Below, piece by piece: positions 26,081 through 35,176 of a stretch of DNA of 64,000 nt. Position 1 is the stretch's first letter; every line of letters begins with the position of its first letter. A program made the position numbers and the translations under genes. The DNA is from UBA2336 sp965227265 (GTDB lineage Bacteria > Bacteroidota > Bacteroidia > Cytophagales > Cyclobacteriaceae). A model generated the notes under the pieces. The model searched no databases and was not told the origin of the DNA. It saw only the letters and a list, made by a program, of their open reading frames with translations. The stretch spans positions 2,604,001 to 2,668,000 of the forward strand of contig OZ245738.1 in NCBI GenBank assembly GCA_965227265.1, given 5' to 3'.

Positions 26081-27226
26081 ATGAAATTCGGCACAAAAGC
26101 AGTTCACGCAGGTGTTTCTCCTGATCCTTCCACCGGGGCCATTATGACTCCCATCTATCAAACCTCAACGTATGTTCAGGAAGAGCCCGCAAAACATAAA
26201 GGCTACGCCTATGCAAGAGGTGCTAACCCAACCCGTAACGCGTTACAAAAAAGCCTGGCGGCCCTGGAGAATGGAAAGTTTGCCCTGTGCTTTTCTTCCG
26301 GAATGGGCGCTACAGATGCAGTCATCAAATTACTTAACCCCGGTGACGAGGTTATTACAAGCAACGACTTATATGGCGGAACATACCGAATGTTTAAGCG
26401 TGTATTCGAACGCTTTGGAATAAAGTTTCATTTCATTGATCTGACCGATGCAACTATTCTAAATTCATACATCAATGCCAAGACAAAATTGATTTGGCTC
26501 GAAACACCCAGCAATCCGTTGATGAACATAATAGACATCAAGGCATGTGTTGATCTCGCAAAAAATAAAAATATTCTGGTAGCGGTTGATAACACGTTCG
26601 CTTCTCCATACCTACAAAATCCGCTTGACCTGGGTGCAGATATCATTATGCATTCGGTTACAAAATACCTCGGTGGTCATTCCGATGTAGTCATGGGTGC
26701 GCTGATCACGAACGATGAAAAGCTTCACCAGGAACTTGCCTTTATTCATAATTCATGTGGTGCAGTTCCCGGACCGCAGGATTCCTTTCTTGTACTGCGT
26801 GGAATCAAAACATTGCACCTTCGCATGGAACGTCACTGCCTGAACGGAAGAAAGATTGCCGAGTTCTTACAAGCGCATCCGAAAATCGGGAAAGTTTACT
26901 GGCCTGGATTTGCAAATCATCCGAATCACAGCATCGCGAAAAAACAAATGCGCGACTTTGGTGGAATGCTCTCATTCACGTTGAAAGATGACAGCACTGA
27001 AAAAGCCTTTACATTCATGAAAAGCGTAGCGCTTTTCGCGTTAGCGGAATCGTTAGGTGGAGTTGAATCGTTGGTAAATCATCCCGCTTCGATGACGCAT
27101 GCCAGTATTCCTAAAGAAGAACGCGTTAAAAATGGTTTGGTGGATTCTTTGATCAGATTAAGCATCGGCATTGAAGATGCTGAAGATTTAATTGATGACC
27201 TCACACAGGCATTAAGCAAAGTATAA
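26081..27226 (+). CDS. PLP-dependent cystathionine gamma-synthase/lyase family enzyme
   Basis: 381 aa, full length for the Cys/Met metabolism PLP family. PLP-lysine K195 is in HSVTKYLGGHSD; TSTYVQ, YARGANPTRNALQ, FSSGMGA, the SNDLYGGTYRMF loop and ETPSNPLM (substrate carboxylate) are all typical. It makes or breaks the gamma C-S bond of cystathionine in cysteine/methionine interconversion; family members MetB, MccB and MegL are hard to tell apart by sequence. ATG 26081 is the first in-frame start, preceded by a TATTTTTG -7 box. The gene is monocistronic and shares a terminator with the convergent kinase gene. I see no riboswitch in the 240-nt upstream region. Confidence 0.92.
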   Translation: MKFGTKAVHAGVSPDPSTGAIMTPIYQTSTYVQEEPAKHKGYAYARGANPTRNALQKSLAALENGKFALCFSSGMGATDAVIKLLNPGDEVITSNDLYGGTYRMFKRVFERFGIKFHFIDLTDATILNSYINAKTKLIWLETPSNPLMNIIDIKACVDLAKNKNILVAVDNTFASPYLQNPLDLGADIIMHSVTKYLGGHSDVVMGALITNDEKLHQELAFIHNSCGAVPGPQDSFLVLRGIKTLHLRMERHCLNGRKIAEFLQAHPKIGKVYWPGFANHPNHSIAKKQMRDFGGMLSFTLKDDSTEKAFTFMKSVALFALAESLGGVESLVNHPASMTHASIPKEERVKNGLVDSLIRLSIGIEDAEDLIDDLTQALSKV

Positions 27227-27244
27227 AAATATAGTAGTATACAT

Positions 27245-27283
27245 AAAGCCTTCCTTCGACTTCGCTCAGGAGGGCTTTTTTTA
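27245..27283. terminator. terminator made from a dispersed CTTCGACTTCGCT palindrome
   Basis: AAAGCCTTCCT and AGGAGGGCTTT arms enclose TCGACTTCGCTC, with T7 on the right. It separates the convergent genes ending at 27226 and 27281 and can act in both directions. The loop core is the same CTTCGACTTCGCT seen at 47805 and 53954. Confidence 0.85.
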
Positions 27284-29350
27284 TACTGTAACTTCCTTAA
27301 CTACTGGAAAACTGATGGTAAACTCGCTACCTACGCCTGGAGTTGAGTTAAGCTCAATCATTCCCTCCATCCTGTCAACCAGAATTTTGACAATGGCAAG
27401 ACCTAATCCGTTTGATGTTTCACCTGCCGTTGGGCGTGCGCTAAGCTTTTTAAATTTCTGATAAAGATGCTTTTTATCAGCTGGGCTAAAGCCTGGCCCA
27501 TGATCTTTTACTTCAATCACATAAAATCCGTTAGTCTTTTCAGCGGAGATAATAACGAGAGAATTTCGTGGTGAGAATTTAACAGCGTTTGAGATCAGGT
27601 TATCCATGATCCGGGCAAGATATTCCTGATCAAGCGAAATGTCATCGATGTTGCGTTCAATCAGCTTGATCTCAATTTCCTTTATCGAAGCATAATGACC
27701 AAATGCACTAACGCGATCTCGCAAAAATGAGCTTAAGTTGAAATTTGAAAAATGAGGCTCACGGTTTACTTCTAATGAGTTTACATCGAGCAAATCAACA
27801 ATCAGGTCAAGGCCCGAACGGGTAGAGTCTTTTATTAAGCCGAGGTATTTTATTTGTTCGTTGCTCAGATTTCCTTCTACTTCCACAAGATCTGACAAGC
27901 CATGAATTCGGTTTAGCGGTGACTTTAGATCATGCGCTACAATATTCATGAGCGTATCCTTCTCATGATTCAGTTCAGAAAGATCATGATTTCGTTTCTC
28001 TAACTTCTCGTTTTGCTCCGCTATCTCCTGTTTCTGTTTTTGAATTTTAACATATTGTTGCCCGAGCTTCTCGTTGACTTCACGTTTTCTCTTACTGTTT
28101 CTATATTGAATAAAAAATAATGCGCTAACAAATGTTATTACTGCTATCAGAATAATATTCTCAAGTCTTTGTTGAGCAATAATGGCATCGTTGCGAGCAC
28201 TATTGGCTTTCAGAATTTCGTTCTCACTTTCCTTCTTTTCTATTTCTAGCTGAAACTGAAGTTTTTCAATTTGGCGCGCTAACTCAACACTTTGTAACGA
28301 TTCTTTCAGAATCAGATATTTGTTAATGTGAAGTGTTGCTTTATCATCGTCTCCGTTTTTCTCATAGATCTGTGCTAAATAAAAATGTGCATCACGTTGA
28401 AGATCCAGGTTTGCTTCGTTTGTCAGGGTGAGCAAATTTTTCAGATAAACCATGGCTTTATCGTATTGCTTCAATTTATAATGAATCTGTCCCATGAGTA
28501 AGTTCACCCGGGGCAGTAACCGATAATTGGATGCGTTAACAACCATCCAATAGGCATTATGCGCCAACGTATCAGCATTGTGAATATCTCCATTATTCGA
28601 TAGGAATTCAGCCCAACCCATTTTAAGTTCAGCCAAACTGATATGATCTTTAATTTTATAGGCAAGTGAATCTGCTTTTCTAAAGCAAATGTTTGCACTA
28701 TCCTTCTGCTTTAATTCTCCATACACCAAACCAAGTTCGCTGAGCGCAGAAATGAGCGGCCTCGGTTCACCAATTTTTACGCGCAGTCTGTAAGCTTGCA
28801 AAGACATTTTCAACGCCTTTGCATAATCACCCTGGGATTTGTAGAGATTGGAAAGACTTCTTGAAACATATGCCTTACCAACATCTTCGTTTGTGTTTTC
28901 AAATATCCCGTGACACAATATGAAATTATTATAAGCGCGCGTTAAATCTCCTTGTTCAAAAAATAGGCGGCCGAAGTTGTTGTAACAATACCCAAGCTGA
29001 ATGGAATCCTTTTGCTCTGAGGCGATGCGGATCGCATCCTGATGATATTGAAATGAGGTTTTGTAATCGCCTTTATAGGCGCAGGCCAAACCAATAAAGC
29101 TTAACGGTTTAGAAAGATTCTTTTTTACGTTAAGCTCTTTACCAAGTTCGTATGCCAGCTTGCAATAATAGATTGTACTGTCGGGCGAGGACAAGCGGTA
29201 TTCAAAACCAAGATCGTTAAGAAGTGAAAATTTCTGTTCTCCGGAAACTTGAGAAAGTCGCGACCTGAGACTATCAATTCGATGCAAATTTTGAGCTCCT
29301 AGGGTAAAACCCAGGAAAATGAGCATTATGAATAGCCAACAACTGCGCAC
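27281..29350 (-). CDS. TPR-sensor histidine kinase (HisKA type), no adjacent regulator
   Basis: 689 aa, probable GTG start (29350); the first ATG at codon 9 would remove the basic part of the signal sequence. Signal peptide at about 1-19 (TLGAQ); tetratricopeptide repeats at about 40-345 (YKTSFQYHQDAIRI, YAKALKMSLQAYRL, YDKAMVYLKNLL); coiled coil; membrane span at about 398-415; second coiled coil (about 425-465). A HisKA domain follows with phosphoacceptor H473 (VAHDLKSPLNR), then HATPase_c with N box DNLISNAVKFS, G1 DHGPGF and G2 GLGLAIVK. All catalytic boxes are intact. No response regulator gene is beside it, so it is an orphan kinase here. It shares its terminator with the convergent trans-sulfuration gene. 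Confidence 0.95.
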   Translation of the reverse strand: MRSCWLFIMLIFLGFTLGAQNLHRIDSLRSRLSQVSGEQKFSLLNDLGFEYRLSSPDSTIYYCKLAYELGKELNVKKNLSKPLSFIGLACAYKGDYKTSFQYHQDAIRIASEQKDSIQLGYCYNNFGRLFFEQGDLTRAYNNFILCHGIFENTNEDVGKAYVSRSLSNLYKSQGDYAKALKMSLQAYRLRVKIGEPRPLISALSELGLVYGELKQKDSANICFRKADSLAYKIKDHISLAELKMGWAEFLSNNGDIHNADTLAHNAYWMVVNASNYRLLPRVNLLMGQIHYKLKQYDKAMVYLKNLLTLTNEANLDLQRDAHFYLAQIYEKNGDDDKATLHINKYLILKESLQSVELARQIEKLQFQLEIEKKESENEILKANSARNDAIIAQQRLENIILIAVITFVSALFFIQYRNSKRKREVNEKLGQQYVKIQKQKQEIAEQNEKLEKRNHDLSELNHEKDTLMNIVAHDLKSPLNRIHGLSDLVEVEGNLSNEQIKYLGLIKDSTRSGLDLIVDLLDVNSLEVNREPHFSNFNLSSFLRDRVSAFGHYASIKEIEIKLIERNIDDISLDQEYLARIMDNLISNAVKFSPRNSLVIISAEKTNGFYVIEVKDHGPGFSPADKKHLYQKFKKLSARPTAGETSNGLGLAIVKILVDRMEGMIELNSTPGVGSEFTISFPVVKEVTV

Positions 29351-29404
29351 GTTTAATTGATTATGCTGTAAAAATAGCGAAAATAGCGCTCAATTCGATG
29401 AGGA

Positions 29405-30649
29405 TTACTTAGCGTCTGTTTCCAGAAAATCCATGTCTTTATGAAAAGTTTCTTCTGTAAAATGGAAAGCAACAAGCGTGACAAGGATTGTAATTACACC
29501 TGTTATCATTCCGCTTTTCAAGAGCGGCCAGCCCCAGCTTTTTTGAAATAGATTGAGGAACATAAGATTAATAAGCGGCAGTGCACCACGTACCATGTTT
29601 GGGATTGTAGTGGCTGCTGTTGCCCGAAGGTTTGTACCAAATTGTTCTGCACCCATCGTAACAAAAATGGCCCAAAAGCCGGTGCTGAAACCAAGCATTC
29701 CACAAATGGTATACATAGCAACATCGCTGTTATTAATAGGACTGAAGAAAAGAATCAAGCAACCAATCGTTAACAAGTAAAAAATTAATAAAGCACGCTT
29801 TCTACTTTTTAGTTGCTGGCTTAGAAGGCCAATTAAAATATCGCCCATAGCAATCCCAGCATACGCAAACATAATCGACCTTCCGGAATCAATGGCCTTG
29901 CTGCCATACAAGCTCTCTGCAAATTTATCACTCTGATTTACCACAATACCAATAACATACCAGGTTGGAAGTCCGATTAATATAGAGAGAATATATTTTT
30001 TAAATCGAGAAGCCTTTGTGAAGAACATTCTAAAGTCACCCCGGCTCACAGCTGAATTTTTAACTTGATTAAAAAGTCCTGATTCAGCAACCTTAACCCT
30101 GAGCAATAATAAAATTATTCCAAGTCCACCTCCAATTTTATAGCAGAGTCTCCAATCACCTGTAAGTTTATACGTAAAGTAAGCAACCACCGCTCCGCTT
30201 AATCCAATACCTGCAACCAATGAAGTACCAATGCCTCTTTTGCTTTTAGGAAGAAGCTCGCTCACTAAGGTTATCCCCGCACCTAACTCTCCTGCCAACC
30301 CAAGGCCGGCCGCAAACCTACACCATGCGTATTGATCAACTGTTTGAACGAAGCCTGTTAAAAAGTTTGCAATTGAATATAAAACAATTGAACCAAACAG
30401 TACTGACAATCTTCCGTGGCGATCACCTAATACGCCCCATAGTATTCCACCAATTAATAAACCGGTCATTTGCCAGTTCATAACATGGGTACTATCGGCC
30501 AGCATAGTTGCATGCGTTGCGCCTACGGCAAGCATGCTGGGTGTTTTTACGATTGTGAACAGCAGCAAGTCATAGATATCCACGAAATATCCGAGTGCCG
30601 CAACAATCAGCGGTACACTAAACAGCTTGGTTGAATCGTTTTGTTGCAT
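29405..30649 (-). CDS. MFS transporter
   Basis: 414 aa from ATG 30649; a TTG two codons upstream is possible. About 12 transmembrane helices. The MFS motif A is clear between helices 2 and 3 (GVLGDRHGRLSVL), and a second related copy sits mid-protein (SQQLKSRKRALL). The start (PLIVAALGYFVDIYDLLLFTIV) and RFAAGLGLAGELGAGITLVSELLPKSKRG resemble the sugar/sialate/aromatic-acid (SP and AAHS) group of MFS symporters. The substrate is unknown. The DIYD acidic pair in helix 1 fits proton coupling. The gene is monocistronic; its upstream side is insulated by the terminator at 30692-30717. Confidence 0.9.
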   Translation of the reverse strand: MQQNDSTKLFSVPLIVAALGYFVDIYDLLLFTIVKTPSMLAVGATHATMLADSTHVMNWQMTGLLIGGILWGVLGDRHGRLSVLFGSIVLYSIANFLTGFVQTVDQYAWCRFAAGLGLAGELGAGITLVSELLPKSKRGIGTSLVAGIGLSGAVVAYFTYKLTGDWRLCYKIGGGLGIILLLLRVKVAESGLFNQVKNSAVSRGDFRMFFTKASRFKKYILSILIGLPTWYVIGIVVNQSDKFAESLYGSKAIDSGRSIMFAYAGIAMGDILIGLLSQQLKSRKRALLIFYLLTIGCLILFFSPINNSDVAMYTICGMLGFSTGFWAIFVTMGAEQFGTNLRATAATTIPNMVRGALPLINLMFLNLFQKSWGWPLLKSGMITGVITILVTLVAFHFTEETFHKDMDFLETDAK

Positions 30650-30691
30650 GAACAAATTTCAGTGGAAGATATGAGAATCACGAAGCAAAAA

Positions 30692-30717
30692 AAAGCGTCA
30701 GTGCAATCTGACGCTTT
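30692..30717 (-). terminator. rho-independent terminator after the PLDc_N gene
   Basis: A 10-bp stem AAAGCGTCAG / CTGACGCTTT around TGCAAT is followed on the minus strand by a run of eight T. It lies 21 nt after the stop of the 58-aa gene at 30739-30915 and ends that transcript before the MFS gene. Confidence 0.88.
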
Positions 30718-30738
30718 ACTTGAGATTCTATAGATTTT

Positions 30739-30915
30739 TTACAGATTAACGATCTTCCTGCTTATCAAATACCACGCTAACGCACCAACAAACGGAAAAA
30801 CAATTATTACCACTGTCCAGAGAAGTCTTTTCTCCAGACTATGTTCGCGTTGCCAAACATCAACAATAGCAATTATCCAAATGATGAGTACTACAATTCC
30901 CCAAAGCCGTATCAT
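30739..30915 (-). CDS. 58-aa membrane protein, PLDc_N-like
   Basis: A complete short frame from ATG 30915 to TAA 30739. It encodes two hydrophobic helices (about 2-19, IRLWGIVVLIIWIIAIVDVW, and about 31-51, LLWTVVIIVFPFVGALAWYL) joined by WQREHSLEKR. The pattern D-x-W-x(8)-K-x-L-W-x(5)-FP-x-x-G-x-x-x-W/Y-Y matches the phospholipase D-nuclease N-terminal (PLDc_N) small membrane domain, seen at the N-terminus of cardiolipin synthases and as stand-alone 60-70 aa proteins. The function of stand-alone copies is unknown. It lies 6 nt downstream of the OmpA lipoprotein stop, so they are co-transcribed, and is followed by a terminator. Confidence 0.85.
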   Translation of the reverse strand: MIRLWGIVVLIIWIIAIVDVWQREHSLEKRLLWTVVIIVFPFVGALAWYLISRKIVNL

Positions 30916-30921
30916 ACTGTA

Positions 30922-31902
30922 TTAGTTAGTTCCAAGTATTTTAAACAGTTCATCCAGGTTAGGTGTGATGATAATCTCTGTTCTTCTGTTTTTCTGTTTG
31001 TTCTGTGGTGTCGTATTCGGTGCGAGAGGAACGAATTCTCCTTTACCCGCTGCCGTTACTTGCGAAGGAGACAATCCCGCTTTTGTTAATATCTTGGTAA
31101 TGGACGTTGCCCGCATTACGCTCAAGTCCCAATTGTCTTGCATGTAAGTTGATTTCTTTGAAATCGGAACATTATCCGTATGGCCTTCTACCATGATGTG
31201 AATATCGCGTTGATCTTTAATAGCTTTCGCCAATTGCTGAAGCGCTGTGACACCTTTTGTATCAACTTCTGTGCTTCCAGAAGCAAACAATAATTGTTCC
31301 GCAAGTGATACATATACTTTTCCGTTCTTAACATTAACCGTCAAATCATTTTCTTTGAAATTCAGTAAGGCGTTGCTGATACTATTCTTAAGATCGTTGA
31401 CTGCTTTGTCTTTGGCGGCCATGATGTTCTCTAACTCACGCACCTTCTTTTCGCGCTCACCCAAGCTTGTGCTTAAGGAGTCATTTAATTTGCGAGTACG
31501 CTCCAGGTTATTTTGAATCGCAAGCAACTGCTCCTGCTGCTGAGCCATGTCGCGGTTTAATTTTCCGCTACTGTTTAGTAGATTTTTATAGTACGCGTTA
31601 AGCTGGGAATACTCTTTATCAAGAGCGGCAAGTTTTGAAGAAGTGGAACGAACATCCTCGCCCAGAGCTGTAGTATCTGTTGATAATTTTTTAACACGTG
31701 CGTCAAGGCTTTCAATATTTTTATTGGCGCGGGTTAGCAATGTATCGCGATCCGCCAGGTCAGCATCTAATCTTACTTTTTGCGCCAGCAAGTCGTCATA
31801 TTTTTTCTTGGAAACAATACAGGACGAAAACAGTAAAAATAAAATCAAAAAGAGCCCAACTTTTGAGCGTTTGAATACGTATGGAACGGTGGACTTGTGC
31901 AT
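30922..31902 (-). CDS. OmpA-family lipoprotein with coiled coil
   Basis: 326 aa. A lipoprotein signal with LLFSSC (Cys28); a long coiled coil (about 35-175, heptad-rich, with a single Gly break); then a C-terminal OmpA/MotB-like peptidoglycan-binding domain (about 190-315). The binding motif is intact: FASGSTEVD, VEGHTDNVPI, LSVMRATSITKIL and NRRTEIIITP; the Asp and Arg that grip diaminopimelate are present. It anchors the outer membrane to the cell wall, or spans the periplasm with its coiled coil. It is co-transcribed with the 58-aa PLDc_N-like gene downstream and divergent from the lipoprotein gene at 32051. Confidence 0.93.
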   Translation of the reverse strand: MHKSTVPYVFKRSKVGLFLILFLLFSSCIVSKKKYDDLLAQKVRLDADLADRDTLLTRANKNIESLDARVKKLSTDTTALGEDVRSTSSKLAALDKEYSQLNAYYKNLLNSSGKLNRDMAQQQEQLLAIQNNLERTRKLNDSLSTSLGEREKKVRELENIMAAKDKAVNDLKNSISNALLNFKENDLTVNVKNGKVYVSLAEQLLFASGSTEVDTKGVTALQQLAKAIKDQRDIHIMVEGHTDNVPISKKSTYMQDNWDLSVMRATSITKILTKAGLSPSQVTAAGKGEFVPLAPNTTPQNKQKNRRTEIIITPNLDELFKILGTN

Positions 31903-32050
31903 AGGTCAAATAGTTAAAAAAATGTAATTTCGGGTTGAAAATACGATTTTTTTGAATAATGGCCTGTAAAACCACCTTAAACAGGTTACAAAACCAATGT
32001 CAGTAATATTTATCTTCGTACCAATACAACCAATCAATAACCAATAATTT

Positions 32051-33127
32051 ATGAAAAAACAGAACCTGATTCTTTCAGTATTCTTTTTAACCGTTCTGCT
32101 GGGCATTAGCGCTTGCGGAGATGATGAGGTGAGCAAAGCTAGTAAGGAAGAAGTGCAAGCAGCCTTTCAGGCAGCCAACGATCAAGTTTCCACTGGCACG
32201 GATGACTTTAGTTCAAGTTCGGGCTATAAGGCAATGAACCAACTTTCGGCATTAACGGATGGCGACCTTCCGTTTGGAAGAAAACCAGCTAAAAAACGTG
32301 AGCAAGTAATTGAAAATCTTAAAGTGGGCGTCTATGCGATCCGCGGAATTTTAAAGACTTCAACAAGTTCAGGTCGTACGAATGACGATGAGCCATTTGA
32401 TTTTGATGAGAACAAAGGAATTTATGAATGGGATTCCGAAAATGAGGAGTTTGACCGGACTGGCGATTCTGATATCATTGAGATTTGGTTTCCAACTGTA
32501 GAAGGTTCATCTACGAACGATGCAGAATTCCGCATGACTGAATATGCCGAAATAACAACTCCAGATGGAGATGAACTTTATAGTCCTACCGTTATAAAAG
32601 CTTCTATTCTCGTGGATGATGTAAAAGAACTAGAGGTAGATGCTGAAGTAGAGTATGGTGCTGGAGATGAACCAGTGAAAGGTGACATCTACTATTTTGT
32701 AAATCCATTTGCCTTGGAAATTTCATTTGATGACACAAAATCCAAATCATCTTCTTTCTCAGAAACACTTAGCAAAAGCGGAAGAGTATTGATTGGCTTT
32801 GGAGCTACTGTGAATTTTCAGGATGCTACAAAAGATGAAGAAACCATTACTTCTATCAGCGGGTTTGTGCAGTTGGTTGACGTTAAGTTAATAGTCAGCG
32901 CAAAAGCACCACAATCTTCTTCTGGCAGTGAAGACATTAACGATTTTGTTACCATCACTATTAAAGTGAGAAACAAAGTCGGTGGTAAAATCCTTCTTGA
33001 GGAAGACGAAAATTCAAGTGGTGATTTTCCGTATACACCTATTGTTAAGTATAATGATGGAAGCACCGAGCCATTGGAAAATCTGTTAGGAGATATAAGC
33101 TTCGACATTGAAGACGTATTGAAGTAA
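32051..33127 (+). CDS. acidic lipoprotein of unknown function
   Basis: 358 aa. A lipoprotein signal peptide ends LLGISAC (Cys22), followed by GDDE, an acidic start compatible with surface export in Bacteroidota, though not a proven signal. The mature part is strongly acidic (many Asp/Glu, for example DDEPFDFDENKG, DSENEEFD) and beta-rich, with a Ser-rich stretch near 225-245. I do not recognise a family. It is monocistronic, with a strong terminator 17 nt after the stop. Confidence 0.72.
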   Translation: MKKQNLILSVFFLTVLLGISACGDDEVSKASKEEVQAAFQAANDQVSTGTDDFSSSSGYKAMNQLSALTDGDLPFGRKPAKKREQVIENLKVGVYAIRGILKTSTSSGRTNDDEPFDFDENKGIYEWDSENEEFDRTGDSDIIEIWFPTVEGSSTNDAEFRMTEYAEITTPDGDELYSPTVIKASILVDDVKELEVDAEVEYGAGDEPVKGDIYYFVNPFALEISFDDTKSKSSSFSETLSKSGRVLIGFGATVNFQDATKDEETITSISGFVQLVDVKLIVSAKAPQSSSGSEDINDFVTITIKVRNKVGGKILLEEDENSSGDFPYTPIVKYNDGSTEPLENLLGDISFDIEDVLK

Positions 33128-33143
33128 AAAAATCTAATTTTTG

Positions 33144-33172
33144 AAAAAGGGGCCTTGAGGCCTCTTTTTTTT
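33144..33172 (+). terminator. rho-independent terminator after the acidic lipoprotein gene
   Basis: AAAAAGGGGCC / GGCCTCTTTTTTTT with a TTGA loop. The short GC stem is extended by A-T pairs and followed by a run of T. It precedes the reductase-biotin operon by about 20 nt. Confidence 0.88.
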
Positions 33173-33190
33173 GCCCTACCTTGAAGGCCT

Positions 33191-34048
33191 ATGGAAGGTA
33201 TGCTGAAAGCCGGCTCGTTAACCGGAAAAACAATTATCGTTACAGGTGGTGGTACCGGTCTTGGCCGTTCAATGGGCAAGTACTTTTTAGAATTAGGGGC
33301 GAACCTGGTTATCACCAGCCGAAAGCTTGATGTTATCCAAAAAGCCGCGGAAGAGCTTATGGCTGAAACCGGAGGAAAAGTTCTGGCCGTACCCTGTGAT
33401 GTTCGAAAGTATGAAGAGATTGAAAATGTAATCCGGGAAACCGAATCAATGTTCGGATCTATTCATGGCGTACTCAATAATGCCGCTGGGAATTTTATCA
33501 GTCCAACGGAACGTCTCTCACACCGTGCCTTTGATATTGTAGTCGATATTGTGCTGAAGGGAACATACTATACAACCCTCGCAGCCGGAAAAAACTGGAT
33601 CGCTAAAAAGCAACCAGGGGTATTCCTCAATATTGTAACAACCTATGCCTGGACGGGTTCAGGATATGTCGTTCCATCGGCCTGCGGTAAAGCCGGAGTT
33701 CTTGCTTTAACACGTTCGCTTGCTGTTGAATGGGCTAAGTATAAAATAAGAAGTAATGCAATTGCACCGGGACCTTTTCCAACGAAAGGTGCGTGGAGCA
33801 GGTTGCTTCCTGGCGATCTTATAAAGAAGTTTGACCCAGTTGAACGCATTCCTTTGAAACGCGTAGGTGAACATCAGGAGCTGGCCAATCTTGCAGCTTA
33901 TTTAATGTCAGATTATTCTGCATACGTAAATGGCGAAGTAATTACGATCGATGGTGGTGAATGGCTACGCAATGGTGGAGAATTCAGTCACTTGGAAGCT
34001 ATTCCAGATGAACTATGGGACACGATTGAAAAGTCTAGAGGCAAGTAA
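33191..34048 (+). CDS. SDR-type 2,4-dienoyl-CoA reductase (DECR-like)
   Basis: 285 aa Rossmann SDR. The cofactor loop is TGGGTGLG (18-25), with an arginine after beta-2 (TSRKLD) favouring NADPH, and NNAAG at 96-100. The usual YxxxK tyrosine is absent: its place is Ser163 in SACGK (Lys167). Tyr152 and Ser163 have exactly the spacing to Lys167 that Tyr199 and Ser210 have to Lys214 in human mitochondrial 2,4-dienoyl-CoA reductase (from memory). The tail (ELANLAAYLMSDYSAYVNG, WDTIEKSRGK) also closely recalls that enzyme. It would reduce the conjugated double bonds of polyunsaturated acyl-CoA so that beta-oxidation can proceed. The start is ATG 33191 or a second ATG 9 nt later. bioF begins 3 nt after the stop, so it heads an operon with biotin genes. 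Confidence 0.88.
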   Translation: MEGMLKAGSLTGKTIIVTGGGTGLGRSMGKYFLELGANLVITSRKLDVIQKAAEELMAETGGKVLAVPCDVRKYEEIENVIRETESMFGSIHGVLNNAAGNFISPTERLSHRAFDIVVDIVLKGTYYTTLAAGKNWIAKKQPGVFLNIVTTYAWTGSGYVVPSACGKAGVLALTRSLAVEWAKYKIRSNAIAPGPFPTKGAWSRLLPGDLIKKFDPVERIPLKRVGEHQELANLAAYLMSDYSAYVNGEVITIDGGEWLRNGGEFSHLEAIPDELWDTIEKSRGK

Positions 34049-34051
34049 CCG

Positions 34052-35176
34052 ATGGCCTCAACCCGTGACTTTATCAAGCAAAAACTTCTGACTCGTAAAG
34101 AAGACAACTCTTTTCGTTCGTTAACCCCCGAATTAAACCTGATTGATTTTGCTTCAAATGATTATCTTGGTTTAGCGCGTTCAGAAGAATTATTTGAATC
34201 AATTCAGCGTAAAGCAGAATCGTTGCCGCATCGGAACGGCTCAACGGGTTCAAGACTTTTATCGGGCAACTCAACTTATACGCAATCGGTTGAACAAAAA
34301 TTAGCGGATATTTTTAAAAGTGAAGCTGCTCTAATTTTCAATTCTGGTTATGCGGCCAATCAGGCAGTACTCTCCTCTCTCCCGCAGCGAGGAGATACAA
34401 TTTTATATGACGAACTTGCGCACGCCTGCATTCGCGATGGTGCCCGATTAAGTTTTGCAAATCAACATTCATTTAAACACAATGATCTTTCTGATCTTGA
34501 AAAAAAATTAAAGCAAACAACTGGAAATATTTTTATCGTTGCGGAATCCATATACTCTATGGATGGTGACGAATGTCCCTTAGAAGGACTTGTCGCGCTA
34601 GCGAAACAATACAATGCTTTTTTAATGCTGGACGAAGCCCATAGCACAGGATTATTTGGTATAAACGGCTCAGGATTTGCAGTTGATAAAAACCTGCATG
34701 ATAAAGTTGATCTCAAAGTCTATACGTTTGGAAAGGCCATGGGCATTCATGGGGCTTGTGTTGCAGGGTCACGCGATTTGATCGATTATATCATCAACTT
34801 TGCAAGGCAATTTATTTTTACTACAGCTTTGTCTCCACACAGTATTGCAGCGATTGATTGTTCCTTTGCACTTGTAAGCGCCTCACCAAAACTTCAACAA
34901 GTACTCAAAGATAAAATTGAATTATTTACATCCCTGACCAGTCTGCATCTAAGAAACATGGTAAAGAGCAACAGTCAGATCCAGGGTATAATTATTCCAG
35001 GGAACAATGCTATAAAACAGGTTGCAAATCAATTACAGGCAAAAGGCTTTGATGTAAGAGCAATTTTATCTCCCACTGTTCCAGTAGGAAGTGAACGATT
35101 AAGAATTTGTCTGCATACATTTAACTCCGATGTTGAAATCATGGCACTTGTAACTGCGCTCAAAAGTTTAGCATGA
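34052..35176 (+). CDS. bioF: 8-amino-7-oxononanoate synthase BioF
   Basis: 374 aa PLP enzyme of the alpha-oxoamine synthase family. PLP-lysine K228 is in TFGKAMG; the DEAH motif (194-197) is in LMLDEAHSTGLFG; GSTGSRLLSGN (about 63-73) and FNSGYAANQ are conserved. Close relatives include KBL (glycine C-acetyltransferase), but the adjacency to bioD and bioA settles the assignment. It joins pimeloyl-ACP/CoA to alanine, giving 8-amino-7-oxononanoate (KAPA), the first step of the late biotin pathway. Its stop overlaps the bioD start by 4 nt. It is slightly shorter than the about 385-aa norm. Confidence 0.94.
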   Translation: MASTRDFIKQKLLTRKEDNSFRSLTPELNLIDFASNDYLGLARSEELFESIQRKAESLPHRNGSTGSRLLSGNSTYTQSVEQKLADIFKSEAALIFNSGYAANQAVLSSLPQRGDTILYDELAHACIRDGARLSFANQHSFKHNDLSDLEKKLKQTTGNIFIVAESIYSMDGDECPLEGLVALAKQYNAFLMLDEAHSTGLFGINGSGFAVDKNLHDKVDLKVYTFGKAMGIHGACVAGSRDLIDYIINFARQFIFTTALSPHSIAAIDCSFALVSASPKLQQVLKDKIELFTSLTSLHLRNMVKSNSQIQGIIIPGNNAIKQVANQLQAKGFDVRAILSPTVPVGSERLRICLHTFNSDVEIMALVTALKSLA

